In this document: in pieces, positions 54,217 to 63,873 of the stretch
How the letters are laid out: each line of letters opens with the position of its first letter
Position numbering within the stretch: the first letter of the stretch is position 1
Assembly (NCBI GenBank): GCA_021774795.1
Contig: JAJFIR010000047.1
Location: forward strand, 50,748 to 114,747
Origin: Emcibacteraceae bacterium
Lineage (GTDB): Bacteria > Pseudomonadota > Alphaproteobacteria > Sphingomonadales > Emcibacteraceae
DNA: 64,000 bases
Direction: 5' to 3'
The notes under the pieces: generated by a model
Database searches by the model: none
What the model was told of the DNA's origin: nothing
The model's input: only the letters and a program-made list of their open reading frames with translations
Translations under genes and position numbers: made by a program

Positions 54217-54813
54217 ATGAATGTAATTACAATTTCCGGAGCAAGCGGATCAGGAAAGACTACATTAGCGCAATATATAAATCAATCTACTCCGGGTAGT
54301 CTGCTTCTGAGTTTAGATCGCTATTATTTAAGCAAGAAAGAGCAAGTTGACAAAAACGGTTTTTGCAATTTTGATGACCCCTCGGCGATAAATGCAGAAT
54401 TATTAAAAGAACATCTCAGCGAATTGCAAACATCCGGCCGAACAAATGTTCCCATATACGACTTCACCATAAGTGAAAGAGCTGGTTATGAGGAAGTAAC
54501 CGCCAGCGGTGTGATCATAATAGAAGGATTATTCGCCGGATCTATTTTACCAACGATAAGCAATTTAAAAATTTTTGTTGAAGCTGACCTGGATTTAGCC
54601 CTTTTAAGGCGCATAAAAAGAGACATGAACGAGCGGGGTAGAACATTGGAAAGTGTTACAGAACAATATGTTCACTTTGTCAGACCCGCATATTTCAAGC
54701 ATGTCGAAAACATCAAATCTAACGCTGATCACATTTTGATCAATAATGGTTCAACGGATCAATTGATTGCAGATGGAAAATTCATCATCGAAGAATTAAG
54801 GTTGAATGAATAA
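54217..54813 (+). CDS. udk: Uridine kinase-like P-loop kinase
   Basis: A 198-residue nucleoside kinase. The P-loop is ISGASGSGKTTLAQ near residue 5, the base-binding SLDRYYLSK region is near 32, and VIIIEGLFAG near 100 carries the second conserved acid. The RIKRDMNERGRT lid is that of uridine kinases. It phosphorylates uridine or cytidine to the monophosphate. It follows the M14 gene by 14 bp and converges on the 2OG oxygenase gene. It faces the pseudouridine catabolic cluster, a plausible functional association. Confidence 0.8.
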   Translation: MNVITISGASGSGKTTLAQYINQSTPGSLLLSLDRYYLSKKEQVDKNGFCNFDDPSAINAELLKEHLSELQTSGRTNVPIYDFTISERAGYEEVTASGVIIIEGLFAGSILPTISNLKIFVEADLDLALLRRIKRDMNERGRTLESVTEQYVHFVRPAYFKHVENIKSNADHILINNGSTDQLIADGKFIIEELRLNE

Positions 54814-54820
54814 AAATTCC

Positions 54821-55816
54821 CTAGTTGGACACCATAAATTTATTCATCAGATATTGCCCCGCCTGAACGGGTAGATAAAGCGATGAAGTACCGGCTTCAA
54901 CGCACGTTGGGATCGCATCAATACTCGCGTCATAATTTGGGTTCATGAAATATGCCATCGATTGGCGCTTTGCTATAGGCTGCCCCGATGCGCCCACAGG
55001 GTCCACAACGCGGTGTAATGTTGATACCCAACGATCGTTGGTCCACCGTGCCATAAGATCACCAATATTAATGATAAAAGCATCTTGGGTTTTTGGTGCT
55101 GATATCCAATTGCCTGAAGGTGATTTTACTTCAAGACCGCCAACATCCGGGTCAGCATTTAAAATTGTTACAGTACCATAATCCGAATGGGCCGCTGCAC
55201 GCAGTTGACCCGGTAATAAATCACCGGACAATGAAGGATAGTTTTGCGATCTTAACGCGCTGATATGGTGAGTATGGTATTTAACAAAAAAACTATCCTC
55301 AAGTCCAAGTGCTGCGGCGAGCAATTGCATTATTTGCGCTCCCAAAATTTCCATAGCTTTATAGTATGCTATCCAGTTTTCGCGGAATTCAGCAGGGGTC
55401 TGAGGCCAGATATTTGGACCGTAAAAGAAATGAAAGTTTTCGTCCTCGTGATATCCCGTAGGTGGCTTTAGCGGCCCGATACTGAAAGATTCCTTGCGGT
55501 CAGGCGGCGCGTCAATGCCAAGTGTTTTACCAAGTGCTTCCCCTTCAATCGGGGTATATCCTCTCGGGCAACCTGCATCGTCCGAACCAGTCGTGTTCTT
55601 ATATGCAATATTCTGTTCAAAAAATGCTTTTGCCGATGACCAAGCCGCGTCGCAAATATTTTTTGGTACGTCATGGTTTTTGATAATTAAAAACCCGATA
55701 GAACGACAAATTTCATCGACATGTTGAGCCAATTTCAGTCGTTCATCGACGGTTCCACTTAAAAATGCACCCAGATCAACAACCGGTATATTTTGATCGT
55801 CCAATTTTTCTGACAT
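54821..55816 (-). CDS. 2-oxoglutarate/Fe(II)-dependent dioxygenase, isopenicillin-N-synthase-like
   Basis: A 331-residue non-heme iron dioxygenase. Ligands are in AAHSDYGTVTIL (His and Asp) near residue 203 and TLHRVVDP (His) near 261. The 2OG-binding Arg is in RQSMAYF near 277. An N-terminal DIOX_N region starts IPVVDLGAF and SIGFLIIKNH. The closest relatives oxidise amino acids, nucleobases or plant-type metabolites; the substrate is unknown. I start at ATG 55816 with GGGGATGACG upstream. It follows psuG by 4 bp, so it belongs to the pseudouridine operon. Confidence 0.84.
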   Translation of the reverse strand: MSEKLDDQNIPVVDLGAFLSGTVDERLKLAQHVDEICRSIGFLIIKNHDVPKNICDAAWSSAKAFFEQNIAYKNTTGSDDAGCPRGYTPIEGEALGKTLGIDAPPDRKESFSIGPLKPPTGYHEDENFHFFYGPNIWPQTPAEFRENWIAYYKAMEILGAQIMQLLAAALGLEDSFFVKYHTHHISALRSQNYPSLSGDLLPGQLRAAAHSDYGTVTILNADPDVGGLEVKSPSGNWISAPKTQDAFIINIGDLMARWTNDRWVSTLHRVVDPVGASGQPIAKRQSMAYFMNPNYDASIDAIPTCVEAGTSSLYLPVQAGQYLMNKFMVSN

Positions 55817-55820
55817 ATCG

Positions 55821-56771
55821 TCATCCCCGCTTCGATGCCGACGCAAGATTACTATATTCAACCGCGATCCTGGCGGCGACCTTAGCATTATTCAGTACAA
55901 GCTTTATATTGGTTTCCAGGCTTTCACCGCCCGTTTGCTCAGCTATTCTTGCTAGCAAAAAGGGGGTTGTCTCTTTTCCGGTAATACCACGAGAGTCCAT
56001 TTCCGCTAATGCTTCATCAATTGTATTTTCAATTTTATTCGAATCAAGCGCATATTTTTCCGGAACCGGGTTCGTGATTAAAATGGATCCATCAATACCA
56101 AGTTCATATTTTGACAAAAGTGCCTCTGCCACAGCTATCGGTGTATCAATTCTATAATCAACCGAAAATCCGCTACTCCGGGCATAAAAGGCTGGCACTG
56201 TATCGGTCTGATAACCGACAACAGGAACACCCACCGTTTCCAAATATTCGAGCGAACGGCCAATATCCAATATGGATTTCATTCCCGCGCATACAACAGC
56301 GACATTTGTTCGCGAAAGTTCGTCTAAGTCCGCAGAAACATCCATTGACAGCTCACCGCCACGATGAACGCCACCGACACCCCCCGTTGCAAATATCCTA
56401 ATACCCGCCATTGCCGCTATAATCATTGTCGCTGCGACCGTTGTCGCACCTTCTTTACCGCCCGAAACGATGAACGGAATATCGCGTCTACTTGCTTTGG
56501 CGACGTTCAGACCGCTTTTACCGAAATATTCAAGTTCCGCATCACTAAGACCCACTTTTAGACGGCCATTAAGAATAGCAATTGTCGCGGGTACCGCACC
56601 GTTTTCCCTGATCATTGCTTCAACTTCTCGTGCGGTTTTTACGTTCTTCGGATAAGGCATACCATGAGAAATAATAGTCGATTCGAGTGCGACCACAGGC
56701 TGCTCATTTTCTATTGCTTTGGCAATTTCCGGCGTCACATCAAGATACGCAGCCTTTAGTTCATTCACCAT
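55821..56771 (-). CDS. psuG: Pseudouridine-5'-phosphate glycosidase
   Basis: A 316-residue enzyme of the PsuG family. [14 protein letters not shown] near residue 29, [20 protein letters not shown] near 105, [13 protein letters not shown] near 131 and the C-terminal block TPFLLARI near 276 are conserved. It cleaves the C-C bond of pseudouridine 5'-phosphate to uracil and ribose 5-phosphate, in a manganese-dependent reaction. It overlaps psuK by 11 bp and works after it. A GAGG site precedes the ATG. Confidence 0.92.
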   Translation of the reverse strand: MVNELKAAYLDVTPEIAKAIENEQPVVALESTIISHGMPYPKNVKTAREVEAMIRENGAVPATIAILNGRLKVGLSDAELEYFGKSGLNVAKASRRDIPFIVSGGKEGATTVAATMIIAAMAGIRIFATGGVGGVHRGGELSMDVSADLDELSRTNVAVVCAGMKSILDIGRSLEYLETVGVPVVGYQTDTVPAFYARSSGFSVDYRIDTPIAVAEALLSKYELGIDGSILITNPVPEKYALDSNKIENTIDEALAEMDSRGITGKETTPFLLARIAEQTGGESLETNIKLVLNNAKVAARIAVEYSNLASASKRG

Positions 56772-57717
56772 ATTCTTTTTTCCTCATCTCATTAACCGTC
56801 GATACCGACATATCCGGATTGATGGTTGCGCTGTGCGACAAAGCAACATTAGCAGCGGAAACCGCGAATTCAGCGGTTGCTTTTATTTCCCGATTATTAA
56901 GCCAGGCAAAAGCTATCGCTGCTAGAAATGCGTCTCCCGCACCGCTTGCGTTTATCACCGAACTTTTCAAACTATTCTCTATTATTCCATGCTCATTAGC
57001 ATCACTATAAAAAACACCTTGCGGTCCTAGCGTAATAAAAATACGCTTAACCCCACGCGCATGAAACCACGTTGCCATTTCAATATACGATCCGTCCGTG
57101 GATGATTTGATGCCGCATAGCTCCTCAGCTTCTAATAAATTGGCTTTCAAAGTATGAACGCACCCAAGATGAGATTTGACCCGTATGGCTTTTACGGTGG
57201 AAACTGTATCAACAATAAACGGTTGCGCTGCAACACTTTTCGCCAGATAGGATAAAGATTCCTCACTAAGATTAGTATCGGCGATGACGACACTTGCTTT
57301 TTTTATCGTTTGTAAGCGATGCTCAAGAAACTCTGCGTTTAACTTGTTAATAATTGCCATATCGTTAATCGCAACATGCAAATCACCTGAGCCGTCAAGC
57401 ACATTTATATATGCGGATGTCTTTTGACCATCAAGGCGCACTACATCACTCATATCAATGCCAATAATGTTTCCTTGCGTTAATAAAGTTTCACCAAACT
57501 GATCTGCTCCCACAACCGAAATTAACTTCGTACTCACGCCAAGACGCACCAGATTTTCTGCAATGTTGCGGGCCACACCGCCGGGGCTTATAATCACATT
57601 ACCTTGATTAGAATCGTTCAATCTTAACGCGTTGTCAGGACAACCACATATATCCATATTTGCACCGCCAACGACCACGACATAAGGTTGATTGTTATCG
57701 ATTGAGACACTATTCAT
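56761..57717 (-). CDS. psuK: Pseudouridine kinase, PfkB family
   Basis: A 318-residue PfkB-type sugar kinase. Its N-terminal [12 protein letters not shown] and [13 protein letters not shown] are typical of the PsuK branch. The catalytic Asp is in [18 protein letters not shown] near residue 252. It phosphorylates pseudouridine for cleavage by PsuG. It lies between an APC permease and psuG, with 9 and -11 bp spacing. PfkB relatives can phosphorylate other nucleosides, but the pairing with psuG makes this call firm. Confidence 0.9.
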   Translation of the reverse strand: MNSVSIDNNQPYVVVVGGANMDICGCPDNALRLNDSNQGNVIISPGGVARNIAENLVRLGVSTKLISVVGADQFGETLLTQGNIIGIDMSDVVRLDGQKTSAYINVLDGSGDLHVAINDMAIINKLNAEFLEHRLQTIKKASVVIADTNLSEESLSYLAKSVAAQPFIVDTVSTVKAIRVKSHLGCVHTLKANLLEAEELCGIKSSTDGSYIEMATWFHARGVKRIFITLGPQGVFYSDANEHGIIENSLKSSVINASGAGDAFLAAIAFAWLNNREIKATAEFAVSAANVALSHSATINPDMSVSTVNEMRKKEYGE

Positions 57718-57726
57718 GATTAATTA

Positions 57727-59046
57727 CTACGCATTTTGTTTGTTAGTAATGCCACTTTGATATTTTGCTCTGAAATGAATATAAATAATGACAAAAGTAA
57801 TATATGCAACGATCATCTGCCTTCCGGTTTTATCAATATCAGAGAAAGCTAAATTGGCCTGAACGAATAAAATTAGAATACCGATTACGCTTATGGTTTT
57901 GACTGTCGTTTCCGACATCTTTATTTTTGCATTTGCAAAAACTTCCGGTAATTTTTTGGCAAAATAAAATGCAGCAAGCAATGGAACCATATCGTAAATA
58001 AAAACAAGGCCGCTACCCAGCATAATAATATAAGGCATTTCCTTGCCTGCAATAATTGGGATAGATCCAACAATCAAAAGTATAGTCAGTAATATATGTG
58101 GTGTATTAAACCTTTGATTGACGGCCGCTAATCCTTTGGGCAACCATCCGTCCTCACAAGCAATGATCACCGACTTTGTCGCCCATGAAAATGTTGAATT
58201 TATACTGGTCGCAAAAGCGAATAACGCCGCACCAACGATAAAAGCCGTATATAGTGAAGGTGGCAATATTGCTCTTGCGACTTCAGCCAATGTCTTGCCC
58301 GCTGTTTGCTCGATAGGCAAAATTCCAACAGCGACAATAGAAACCGTTGCGATGAAAAAAGCAGCAAGAAGCGTGCTGTAGATTATGGCGCGAGGAAGAT
58401 CATGGTGTGGGTTTTTCATTTCACCGCCGAGTTCAGAGACATAATAAGCACCACCCGTGGCAAAAGACATGAGCACACAAGCCATGCCGAAACCATACCA
58501 ACCATCGGGAAATAATTTTTCCTGATCAATAAAATTGCTGTAGTCCACTTCCAAGATACCAAAGAATATGAGTGAGGATAACCCGCAAAGCAGGAACGCT
58601 ATCATGATTTTTTGAATTGCCGCTACCTGACGAATACCAAGAAGATTAACTATATAAAAAGTCACCAGAATGCCAAGCGCAACATATTGCGCGTTTAATT
58701 CAGGAAGAAGGGCTATGGCGTATTTGGCAAACCCTAACGCAAATAAAGCTATAAGAATATGAGTGACAAGCAAAAGCGCAAGAAAAAAGAAACCAATTTT
58801 TGGTCCCAAAACACGTTTGCAATAAACATAAAGACCACCTGTCGCCGGCATAGCCGAGCCCATAAATACAACGGGTAATTGTTTGATTATGGAAAATATT
58901 GCTGAAAGTAAAATGGCGAACGGAACCGCATACGCGGTAAATCCGATCCCAATACCGATAAGAACCAAAACTCCTGAGCCGATGACCTGCCCTAATGCAA
59001 TTGCAAATACGTCCCAGAAGCTAAGTGTCTTGTTTAATTTCATCAA
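57727..59046 (-). CDS. APC superfamily permease (candidate transporter of the psu operon)
   Basis: A 439-residue amino acid-polyamine-organocation family permease with about twelve helices. FWDVFAIALGQVIGSGVLVLI near residue 10 and ATGGAYYVSELGGEMKNP near residue 196 are the conserved family elements. It stands 9 bp upstream of psuK and 22 bp downstream of the transsulfuration gene. The psu genes of E. coli are accompanied by a nucleoside permease of another family, so an APC carrier here is unusual. It may import an amino acid for the upstream gene or a nucleoside for psuK. Confidence 0.8.
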   Translation of the reverse strand: MMKLNKTLSFWDVFAIALGQVIGSGVLVLIGIGIGFTAYAVPFAILLSAIFSIIKQLPVVFMGSAMPATGGLYVYCKRVLGPKIGFFFLALLLVTHILIALFALGFAKYAIALLPELNAQYVALGILVTFYIVNLLGIRQVAAIQKIMIAFLLCGLSSLIFFGILEVDYSNFIDQEKLFPDGWYGFGMACVLMSFATGGAYYVSELGGEMKNPHHDLPRAIIYSTLLAAFFIATVSIVAVGILPIEQTAGKTLAEVARAILPPSLYTAFIVGAALFAFATSINSTFSWATKSVIIACEDGWLPKGLAAVNQRFNTPHILLTILLIVGSIPIIAGKEMPYIIMLGSGLVFIYDMVPLLAAFYFAKKLPEVFANAKIKMSETTVKTISVIGILILFVQANLAFSDIDKTGRQMIVAYITFVIIYIHFRAKYQSGITNKQNA

Positions 59047-59068
59047 TAATCATCCATGTTGGTCACGC

Positions 59069-60271
59069 TTATTTCAATTTAGAGAGTGCTGCATCAAAAT
59101 CTTCGATCAAATCGTAGGCATCTTCAAGGCCGGTTGAAACCCTGATCATGCCGTCCCTGATACCCATTTCTTCACGTTCGGGTTTTGGTATATCAAGAAA
59201 GGCCATAAGTGCCGGTATTTGTGTTGTTGACCTTACACCGCCGAGGCTTGCGGAAAAACAACTTAGTTCAAGATTATCCAAAACTTTTAATGCGGCATCG
59301 CCATCTTCCACTTCAAAAGTGAGCATAGCACCAAATTTGGGCATTTGTTTTTTTGCCACTTCGTGCTGCGGGTGAGAGGTTAGCCCCGGATACCATACTT
59401 GCTTGATAATAGGATGGCCTTCAAAATGCGTGGCGAGCTTCGCCGCAGTTTGGCATTGGCGTTCAACACGGACACTTAATGTTTGTATGCCGCGGATCAA
59501 CATCCAGGCATTGAAAGGCGCCAGCGGAGCCCCCAATTTAACCATTGTATTCCAGCGGATTTGTTCAAGAAAATCGCTAGGTAGCAATTTCGATTTCATG
59601 CAAATAGAACCGCCTATCACATCGCTGTGACCACCGATGAATTTAGTCGCGCTTTCCACCACAATATCAACACCCCATTCAAGGGGACGCATGACATAGG
59701 GACTGGCAAAGGTATTATCACACACCACAACAATATCGCGTGCATGCGCAAGTTCGACCAATGGCGCAACGGGCGCCACCTTCATCGATGGGTTTGCGAT
59801 GGTTTCATAATAAATAATCTTGGTGTTTGGGCGAATTGCCGCGCGTACTGCGTCGATATTCGATGTATCAACAAATGTCGTTTCAATATTGTAATCCGTT
59901 AGACGGTGATCAAGCATTTCATGGGTTGAACTGTAGGTGGTCCAGTCACACACAATATGATCGCCGCTTTTTAATAGCCCCAGTAATGTAATAGAAATAG
60001 CGGCCATACCGGAAGCGGTTGCAAGGCACGCATCCGCGCCTTCTATCATCATCATTTGTTCTTCAAACTGATATTCCGTAGGATTGCCGCAACGGCCATA
60101 AATGTTTACGTCTTTACGTTCACCTTCAACAATGCGCTGAAATATCTCTGCGTCATACTGAAAACTTGATGACATCACAATATTAGGCGCGATTGACTTC
60201 GTCTCCTCATCAGGCGGGCAGTAAACCGCTTTGCTGTCGAAACGAAGGTTTGACCTTTTGTCTTTTTTCAT
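59069..60271 (-). CDS. Cys/Met metabolism PLP-dependent enzyme (cystathionine lyase/synthase family)
   Basis: A 400-residue PLP enzyme of the transsulfuration family. The PLP lysine is in ESATKFIGGHSDVIGG near residue 207, and YGRCGNPTEYQFEEQ near residue 58 has the usual substrate-side Tyr. The family includes cystathionine beta-lyase, gamma-lyase, gamma-synthase and methionine gamma-lyase; I cannot tell which from the sequence. It is the first gene of a leftward group with an APC permease, psuK, psuG and a dioxygenase. The leader of about 150-190 bp before the ATG is longer than expected. Confidence 0.87.
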   Translation of the reverse strand: MKKDKRSNLRFDSKAVYCPPDEETKSIAPNIVMSSSFQYDAEIFQRIVEGERKDVNIYGRCGNPTEYQFEEQMMMIEGADACLATASGMAAISITLLGLLKSGDHIVCDWTTYSSTHEMLDHRLTDYNIETTFVDTSNIDAVRAAIRPNTKIIYYETIANPSMKVAPVAPLVELAHARDIVVVCDNTFASPYVMRPLEWGVDIVVESATKFIGGHSDVIGGSICMKSKLLPSDFLEQIRWNTMVKLGAPLAPFNAWMLIRGIQTLSVRVERQCQTAAKLATHFEGHPIIKQVWYPGLTSHPQHEVAKKQMPKFGAMLTFEVEDGDAALKVLDNLELSCFSASLGGVRSTTQIPALMAFLDIPKPEREEMGIRDGMIRVSTGLEDAYDLIEDFDAALSKLK

Positions 60272-60460
60272 GGTGTTCCTGTTTCAGATTTTTAGATTTG
60301 GCCCGGAATGTTGGGAAATCACCAACAATACCAACCCATAGCGAAACCGGCTAAAATAAGCAAGACGCAGTTTCACCAACTGACCCTCTAAAGATCAATC
60401 CAATTTATCATGGTGTGCCGGATCTTGCACGAGTTGATCACGTTGAATGATTAAAATGTG

Positions 60461-60502
60461 TAAAAAAAAACTTAAACGCCCGCTAGCAGCAGCTAACAGG
60501 CG
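60461..60502 (-). terminator. Rho-independent terminator of the FAH-family gene
   Basis: On the complement CGCCTGTTAGC pairs with GCTAGCGGGCG across a TGCT loop, an 11-bp stem with two G-U pairs (60502-60477). It is followed by a spacer and a nine-base T-run (60470-60461). Confidence 0.75.
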
Positions 60503-60537
60503 CATAATATTGAGATGAATTTTTTTTCGGATAGTCG

Positions 60538-61527
60538 CTAATTTGACGGTGTATTAGATTTAACAACCTTTTGGTCGATACGTCCGAAAATAGTATTTCC
60601 TGCTTGGTCAAACATGTCAATTTCCACGCGGTCACCAAAGCTCATGAAAGGTGTCGATGGCTTTCCGTCCTTAATCGTTTCCAAACATCTTACTTCAGCC
60701 AGACAGCAAGACCCTTCCTTTGATCCTTTGTTGGAAACAGTACCTGAGCCAACCACTGTCCCCGCCATCAGGGACCTTGCTTTCGCCGCATGAGAAATCA
60801 GATCACAAAAATCAAAGGTCATATCAATGCCGGCATCCGGGGAGCCAACTTTTACACCGTTTAATATAGCGTGCAGCGGAAGTGAAAGTTTTTTTCCGTC
60901 CCATGCCTCACCAAGCTCGTCCGGTGTAACAAAAACGGGAGCAAATGATGTCCAGGGCTTTGATTGATAAAACCCAAACTGTTTGGCTAGTTCGGCGGGG
61001 ATAAGATTGCGAAGTGATACGTCATTTAAAATCGAAAGAAGCTTGATATGTTTTTTTGCCCCTTCAGGCGACGTTCCGGCCGGAACGTCGTCAGTAATAA
61101 CCGCAACTTCCGCTTCAAAATCAATACCCCAGTCTTCTGACCCCGCGAAAACATCGTCGCGCGGACCGATAAAGGCATCGGACGCCCCCATATACATTAA
61201 GGGATCGGTCCAGAAACTTGGCGGAAGTTCAGCACCACGAGCTTTACGCACTAATTCAACGTGGGTAACATATGCGCTACCGTCCACCCAATGATAAGAT
61301 CGCGGCAATGGTGCATCACAATCAGCAGGACTAAACGGCTGACCAGACAATTTACCATTTTCAAGGTCGTCATATATGGTTTTTAATTTGGGTTCTGCTT
61401 CCGCCCAATTATCAAGGGCTTCCTGCATAGTAGCGGCAACGCTATCGGCACTAACATATTGTGAAAGATCTTTTGATACGACGACAAGCTGGCCGTCCCT
61501 ACCTTGTTTCAGCGATGCTAATTTCAT
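60538..61527 (-). CDS. Fumarylacetoacetate hydrolase family protein
   Basis: A 329-residue FAH-fold hydrolase. The metal-binding acid residues are in WGIDFEAEVAVITDD near residue 133, and the C-terminal catalytic region has GTVVGSGTVSNKGS near residue 258. The length and two-domain plan fit the fumarylacetoacetase group, which ends tyrosine breakdown, but no other homogentisate-pathway gene is in the window. It diverges from a MarR regulator over about 110 bp. The coding sequence contains a perfect 22-bp palindrome at 61069-61090. A Rho-independent terminator follows. Confidence 0.85.
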   Translation of the reverse strand: MKLASLKQGRDGQLVVVSKDLSQYVSADSVAATMQEALDNWAEAEPKLKTIYDDLENGKLSGQPFSPADCDAPLPRSYHWVDGSAYVTHVELVRKARGAELPPSFWTDPLMYMGASDAFIGPRDDVFAGSEDWGIDFEAEVAVITDDVPAGTSPEGAKKHIKLLSILNDVSLRNLIPAELAKQFGFYQSKPWTSFAPVFVTPDELGEAWDGKKLSLPLHAILNGVKVGSPDAGIDMTFDFCDLISHAAKARSLMAGTVVGSGTVSNKGSKEGSCCLAEVRCLETIKDGKPSTPFMSFGDRVEIDMFDQAGNTIFGRIDQKVVKSNTPSN

Positions 61528-61636
61528 GACTTCATTCTTTCTTTCAATTTATATTCTATTGACCTAAATATTATATTTCTATATAATAGTTTCATTCGTA
61601 ACTAATTGCAAGTCCTAAACATGAAGAAATTTGCCT

Positions 61637-62083
61637 ATGACCAAAACCAACCTTCACCTGGAAGAGTTTCTCCCTTACCGGCTATCCTATTTAACCAACG
61701 TTATCGGACGAGATTTAGCACGGCTTTATACGGATAAATTTGGTATTGCTCATGCGGAATGGCGAGTGATGGCTGTGCTCGGTTTATCTTCTGGTGTGTC
61801 GGCCGCCATCGTCGCGGAAAAGACCGCGATGGACAAAGTAGCCGTCAGTCGCGCTATTAATAATATGATCGAAAATAAACATATTAGCCGCACATTTGCT
61901 GATGATGACAAACGCCGTTCCGTGCTTAAATTATCCGATTTAGGTCGGGAAACCTATGAAAAAATAGTTCCGCTCGTCCAAGCATATGAAAAAGATGTAT
62001 TAAATGCGCTTTCTAACGCCGAACAAAATGAGCTTAATAAAATTCTGAATAAGTTGAAAGACTGCGTAACCCAGTCAAAATAA
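61637..62083 (+). CDS. MarR family transcriptional regulator
   Basis: A 148-residue winged-helix regulator. The DNA-reading region is KTAMDKVAVSRAINNMIENK near residue 70, and the wing is RTFADDDKRRSVLKLSDLG. It diverges from the FAH-family gene, so it probably controls it in response to an aromatic or its breakdown product, which is inference. I start at ATG 61637; the frame before it begins at TTG. The 3' end lies 3 bp from that of hemN. Confidence 0.85.
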   Translation: MTKTNLHLEEFLPYRLSYLTNVIGRDLARLYTDKFGIAHAEWRVMAVLGLSSGVSAAIVAEKTAMDKVAVSRAINNMIENKHISRTFADDDKRRSVLKLSDLGRETYEKIVPLVQAYEKDVLNALSNAEQNELNKILNKLKDCVTQSK

Positions 62084-62086
62084 TTG

Positions 62087-63466
62087 TCAGCCTTCACTTT
62101 CGTGAATGCAACGATCAATAACATCCCCGTCTTGGTTAAAATATTGGTCGAAAACGGTGGCAATAGCGCGCAGAAACGGGCGGCCATGGGTCGTAATTTT
62201 ATATATCCCATCATTCAGTTCCAGATAGCCCGCTGTTATCAACTTATTGAGCGACGAAATTTCTTTTTCAAAGCCATAATCTATCTGATGAGCTTTAGAG
62301 ATTTTGACCGGATCAACTTCAAAATAACACATCAGCGTCGATATTATTTCGCGAAACATTTTATCGGTTTTACTGATAGAAAGTCCGCGAACGACAGGCG
62401 ACACTCCCGCAGAAACTTTTTCATTATAAAGTTTGATTGACGGTATGTTTTGGGCATATCCGCCGGGCATACTGCTGATCGCCGAAGGTCCGAAGCCAAT
62501 CAGCGTATCTGATTTATCTTTGGTATAGCCTTGGAAATTACGCCTTAGACCACCTTCGTCAAAAGTTTTAAAAAGGGGATCATCCGCAAGCGCAAAATGG
62601 TCAAGGCCAATGGAAGTATAGCCATTTTCCTGTAATATTTTACTGGCCAGTTCAAATTGGGCCTGACGTTCCTGTTGATTTGGCAAACTATGGTTAGCGA
62701 TAAGTTGTTGATGTTTTTTCATATGTGGCACATGAGCATAACCAAATAATGCTATTCGGCTCGGTTTAAACTTAAGTGTTTTATATATGGTGTCTTTTAT
62801 GGTTTCCAATGTCTGATAAGGAAGGCCATAGATGAGATCAAAATTGACGTTACTTATTCCTGCATTTTTAAAATGCTTCATATTCTCTTTGATAAGGCTC
62901 AGCGACTGAACCCGGTTTATGGCTTGTTGGGTTTTTAAATTAAAATCCTGAATTCCCAAACTCGCCCTATTCACACCCGCTTCTGCATAAGCATTTATTT
63001 TTGCTTCATCGACGGTTCGGGGGTCAATTTCAACGGCGAATTCCTCTGCTTCATCAATATCATAACATTCACGCACAACATCAATAAGGATTTTAAAATC
63101 TTCCGGCTCAAGAATGGACGGCGAACCACCGCCAAAATGAATGTGATTAACTTTGAGGCGGCCAGTTTTTGCGGCTGTTTGGCGAACTTCTTTCTTTATT
63201 ATATCAAGAAAGCTTTCAACCGGTCCGTATTTATTGGTAACCGTCATAAAGCAGCCACAGAACCAACAAAGCTTTTCACAATAAGGTATATGAAAATAAA
63301 GACTGACAGGTTCATTTGTCGGCAATGATGTTAGCCATCGGTCGTAAATTTTGGCATCCAAATTGCCAAATTCCAACGCGGTTGGGTAACTCGTATATCG
63401 CGGCAGACGGCGAGAACGCGCAGCTGCGTCATTTTTCAACGCTATGTTTTGTTGTGTCATAGGCAT
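62087..63466 (-). CDS. hemN: Oxygen-independent coproporphyrinogen III oxidase
   Basis: A 459-residue radical SAM enzyme. The cluster-binding region CEKLCWFCGC near residue 65 has the three radical SAM Cys (C-x3-C-x2-C) and the fourth conserved Cys. SLYFHIPYC precedes it and HFGGGSPSIL follows near residue 112. The C-terminal HemN domain is complete. It makes protoporphyrinogen IX in the absence of oxygen. The ATG is at 63466; an in-frame ATG two codons later is possible. Confidence 0.92.
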   Translation of the reverse strand: MPMTQQNIALKNDAAARSRRLPRYTSYPTALEFGNLDAKIYDRWLTSLPTNEPVSLYFHIPYCEKLCWFCGCFMTVTNKYGPVESFLDIIKKEVRQTAAKTGRLKVNHIHFGGGSPSILEPEDFKILIDVVRECYDIDEAEEFAVEIDPRTVDEAKINAYAEAGVNRASLGIQDFNLKTQQAINRVQSLSLIKENMKHFKNAGISNVNFDLIYGLPYQTLETIKDTIYKTLKFKPSRIALFGYAHVPHMKKHQQLIANHSLPNQQERQAQFELASKILQENGYTSIGLDHFALADDPLFKTFDEGGLRRNFQGYTKDKSDTLIGFGPSAISSMPGGYAQNIPSIKLYNEKVSAGVSPVVRGLSISKTDKMFREIISTLMCYFEVDPVKISKAHQIDYGFEKEISSLNKLITAGYLELNDGIYKITTHGRPFLRAIATVFDQYFNQDGDVIDRCIHESEG

Positions 63467-63518
63467 TTTATAACCAAGGACATGACTATAAAAATTGATC
63501 CAGGTCAGATTTATAAGA

Positions 63519-63761
63519 TTATTTAAATGCCTTGAATGCCATTAACGTAAAAGTATCTTTTATTCCGGGAATTGTCTGCACTTTTTCGTTTACATATCGG
63601 CCGATGTCTTCATCATCCGTAAGGTGGAATTTAATCATTAAATCGTAGGTACCAGAAATCGAATAGACATCTTCCGCTTCCTCAAGATTATCTACTAACG
63701 CTTCGGCAACATCATAAACTTTGCCAAGTTCACATTTAATTTGTACGAAAATATTTTGCAT
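63519..63761 (-). CDS. Stand-alone RAM domain protein (Lrp/AsnC ligand domain)
   Basis: An 80-residue protein that is the ligand-binding RAM domain of Lrp/AsnC regulators without the DNA-binding half. The core is AEDVYSISGTYDLMIKFHL near residue 30 and the terminal strand IKDTFTLMAFKAF. Stand-alone RAM proteins bind amino acids and in some cases modify the oligomers of full-length Lrp proteins. The gene is upstream of hemN on the same strand with 52 bp between them. A full Lrp-type regulator is present at 15412, but any link is speculative. Confidence 0.85.
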   Translation of the reverse strand: MQNIFVQIKCELGKVYDVAEALVDNLEEAEDVYSISGTYDLMIKFHLTDDEDIGRYVNEKVQTIPGIKDTFTLMAFKAFK

Positions 63762-63873
63762 GTTGTACCGTCCGATTTAAGTGTAATTTCGCCACATCAT
63801 AAAAAACTCTAACAGGTTATTCAATCATTGTTTCGATAATATAAAACTACTAAAGACACATGACCATATTCGA

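Noticed and set aside
60272..60420. SAM-II riboswitch upstream of the transsulfuration gene
   Set aside because: I could not find the pseudoknot consensus; only simple hairpins are visible, so I list it as an uncertain leader.
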